Assembly: GCA_017447875.1 (NCBI GenBank)
Contig: JAFSMP010000026.1
Coordinates: forward strand, 1-64,000
Source of the DNA: Paludibacteraceae bacterium
Lineage (GTDB): Bacteria; Bacteroidota; Bacteroidia; Bacteroidales; Paludibacteraceae
DNA length: 64,000 nt
Direction of reading: 5' to 3'
The position numbers and the translations under genes were made by a program. Position 1 is the first letter of the stretch. Every line of letters starts with the position of its first letter. This document shows, one piece after another, positions 62,754 through 64,000 of the stretch. Under the pieces are notes generated by a model. The model was not told the DNA's origin. It worked only from the letters and a program-made list of their open reading frames with translations, and did not search any database.

Positions 62754-63539
62754 ATGGAAAAAATCACGAAAGCACAGGTCAAACTTGTAAAAAGTTTGCA
62801 GCAAAAAAAGTTCCGTGACGAACTCGGACTTTTTGTTGCTGAAGGCGAGAAATGCGTAGAAGAGTTACGCAAATCGTTTGAGCTGGTTCATCTCTATCGC
62901 GAAGGCGAGAATGCCTCCCGTACGGAGATCGAGCAGATGAGCGGTTTACGGACTCCGCAAGGCGTCATCGGCGTCTTCAAGAAATCCGAGTATTCCGAGT
63001 ACTCCGATTATTCCGAATACTCCGGTCTTATCCTTGCGTTGGATGGGATTCAGGATCCGGGAAATTTGGGCACTATTATCCGCACCTGTGATTGGTTCGG
63101 AGTTCACGATATCGTCTGCTCGTTGGACACGGCAGACTGCTATAATCCCAAGGTGGTGCAAGCAACGATGGGAGCACTTGCGAGAGTACGCGTTCACTAT
63201 GTGGACCTGCCGAAATGGCTCAAGGAATTAAAAATTCAAAAATCAAAATTAAAAATTTTCGGGACACTATTAGACGGCCGCGATATGTATGACGTCTTAC
63301 AGTCCGAAGGACGGTCTTGCAGCGACAGCGGTCTTACAGGCGAAGCCGGTCTTACAGCGAAGCGATCTATTGTTGTCATGGGTAACGAGGGCAACGGTAT
63401 TTCGCAAGCCGTTCGCTCTCTTGTCACCCACCCGATTCGGATACCTTCTTATCCAAAAAACGCTGAGACTTCGGAAAGCCTCAACGTTTCTATTGCAACC
63501 GCGATCGTTCTCGCGGAATTTAGAAGACTAGGAAACTAG
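62754..63539 (+). CDS. SpoU/TrmH-family RNA 2'-O-methyltransferase
   Basis: A 261-residue knotted (SPOUT) methyltransferase for rRNA or tRNA ribose. An N-terminal substrate-binding domain ([20 protein letters not shown]) precedes the SpoU core with [44 protein letters not shown] and [14 protein letters not shown]. Three in-frame repeat cassettes interrupt it: about residues 78-92 ([14 protein letters not shown]), 158-169 ([12 protein letters not shown]) and 183-204 ([20 protein letters not shown]). Its stop overlaps the convergent thrS stop. The exact RNA target is not known. Confidence 0.9.
   Translation: MEKITKAQVKLVKSLQQKKFRDELGLFVAEGEKCVEELRKSFELVHLYREGENASRTEIEQMSGLRTPQGVIGVFKKSEYSEYSDYSEYSGLILALDGIQDPGNLGTIIRTCDWFGVHDIVCSLDTADCYNPKVVQATMGALARVRVHYVDLPKWLKELKIQKSKLKIFGTLLDGRDMYDVLQSEGRSCSDSGLTGEAGLTAKRSIVVMGNEGNGISQAVRSLVTHPIRIPSYPKNAETSESLNVSIATAIVLAEFRRLGN
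62986..63028. repeat. In-frame GATTATTCCGA cassette in the SpoU gene
   Basis: Five 9-bp units of the form GAGTATTCC or GATTATTCC code [14 protein letters not shown]. Same family as 60477-60518. Confidence 0.75.
63226..63259. repeat. In-frame AAAATTCAAAAATC cassette in the SpoU gene
   Basis: A-rich 7-9 bp repeats code [11 protein letters not shown]. Related to 46504-46542. Confidence 0.65.
63299..63365. repeat. In-frame GGTCTTACAG cassette in the SpoU gene
   Basis: CGGTCTTGCAG, CGGTCTTACAG and CGGTCTTACAG with spacers CGACAG, GCGAAGC and CGAAGC. GTCCGAAGGAC and AGGCGAAGCC resemble, on the opposite strand, the spacers of the TGACAGACCG family. Confidence 0.7.
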
Positions 63540-64000
63540 TACGCTGCCATCTGTGCTTTGACGTTGTCGTTGATGAAATCAGCGAACTGCCGGATGGTCA
63601 TCGAACCGTCTCCTTCGGGAGCAGGTTGACCACTTGCTTCGCCACCTTGACGACGCACGCTGACCTTACCCTCTTCCGCTTCTTTCTCACCGACGATGAG
63701 CATGTACGGGATACGCTTGAGTTCGTTATCGCGGATCTTACGACCGAGTTTCTCGTTACGGTCATCTACGATGACACGTACGTCCTGTGCTTCAAGCATC
63801 TCTTTCACTTTCCATGCATAGTCGTTGGATTTCTCGGAGATCGGCAGCACGACCGCCTGATCCGGCGTGAGCCACAACGGGAACTTGCCGGCCGTATGCT
63901 CGATGAGCACCGCTACAAAACGCTCCATGGAGCCGAACGGCGCACGGTGGATCATGACGGGACGATGTTTCTGGTTATCCTCACCCGTGTACTCGAGTTC
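63536..64000 (-). CDS. thrS: Threonyl-tRNA synthetase, C-terminal part (cut by window edge)
   Basis: The last 154 residues of ThrRS are visible, entering from the right edge in frame. [20 protein letters not shown] is the end of the catalytic core (motif 3 region, [10 protein letters not shown]) and the remainder is the anticodon-binding domain ([35 protein letters not shown]). The usual end KVSVRRQGG is present. Confidence 0.95.
   Translation of the reverse strand, partial: ELEYTGEDNQKHRPVMIHRAPFGSMERFVAVLIEHTAGKFPLWLTPDQAVVLPISEKSNDYAWKVKEMLEAQDVRVIVDDRNEKLGRKIRDNELKRIPYMLIVGEKEAEEGKVSVRRQGGEASGQPAPEGDGSMTIRQFADFINDNVKAQMAAY

Overview
The window is a gene-dense chromosome segment from a Bacteroidota bacterium, most likely order Bacteroidales (a gut or anaerobic lineage; a Paludibacteraceae-like placement is only a guess). 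Evidence: promoters of the Bacteroidota type (-33 TTTG, -7 TAnnTTTG), families typical of the phylum (DUF3078, DUF4249, DUF4293, DUF4295, TamL, T9SS type A sorting domain, SusC/FecA-like receptor with CarboxypepD_reg-like plug), class I fumarase, a DcuB-type dicarboxylate carrier, and rubredoxin-fused rubrerythrin, all fitting an anaerobe with fumarate metabolism.

Layout. 1-600: a promoter with a possible leader ORF running off the left edge, and a decayed remnant of an ATP-binding (DUF4062/AlbA_2-type) gene. 605-16137 (minus): one envelope operon reading 5'-nucleotidase lipoprotein, a lipoprotein carrying a tRNA-nucleotidyltransferase fold, a 3078-residue LamG surface protein, a FISUMP-type secreted protein, a small overlapping ORF, a small lipoprotein and a C4-dicarboxylate carrier. 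16530-17925 (plus): ArsG/CcdA-like His-rich membrane protein and TrmN6. 17948-21335 (minus): DUF3078 barrel, ZapB-like, ZapA, RNase Y. 21578-32743 (plus): T9SS surface protein, Mfd, KdsB, DeoD, an outer-membrane protein, YidC. 32702-34278: a divergent pair, a 31-residue membrane peptide plus a truncated SGNH protein facing a membrane-anchored LytTR regulator, with a phased repeat array between them. 34261-45809 (minus): ten almost seamless genes (fumarase, M23-like, Dxr, RseP, TonB receptor, DUF4249, acyltransferase, DUF4293, MscS, RlmN). 45924-49680 (minus): tRNA-Lys, then the L28-L33-DUF4295 operon and a DAG-kinase/AmgK/RapZ-C/MurU group for sugar-phosphate recycling. 49878-52270 (plus): SulP carrier and rubrerythrin. 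52271-62675 (minus): TamL, RNase HII, SppA, LpxK, MsbA, CotH protein, MnmA. 62754-63539 (plus): SpoU methyltransferase. 63536-64000: 3' end of thrS.

Main observations: (1) short tandem-repeat cassettes sit in frame inside many conserved housekeeping proteins (Mfd, RlmN, MnmA, SpoU methyltransferase, DcuB, TrmN6, MurU, AmgK) and at gene junctions; one family (core TGACAGACCG) recurs in three or four unrelated genes. (2) Promoters keep an exact 20-nt spacer, and several carry the palindrome TTTGCATATATGCAAA, which in one place serves as the -33 box for two divergent promoters. (3) A lipoprotein has a tRNA-nucleotidyltransferase fold but a degraded nucleotide-selection motif. (4) A LytTR regulator faces a 31-residue membrane peptide across a 20/21-bp phased GTGAC array. 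No CRISPR array, insertion sequence, rRNA or phage gene was seen.
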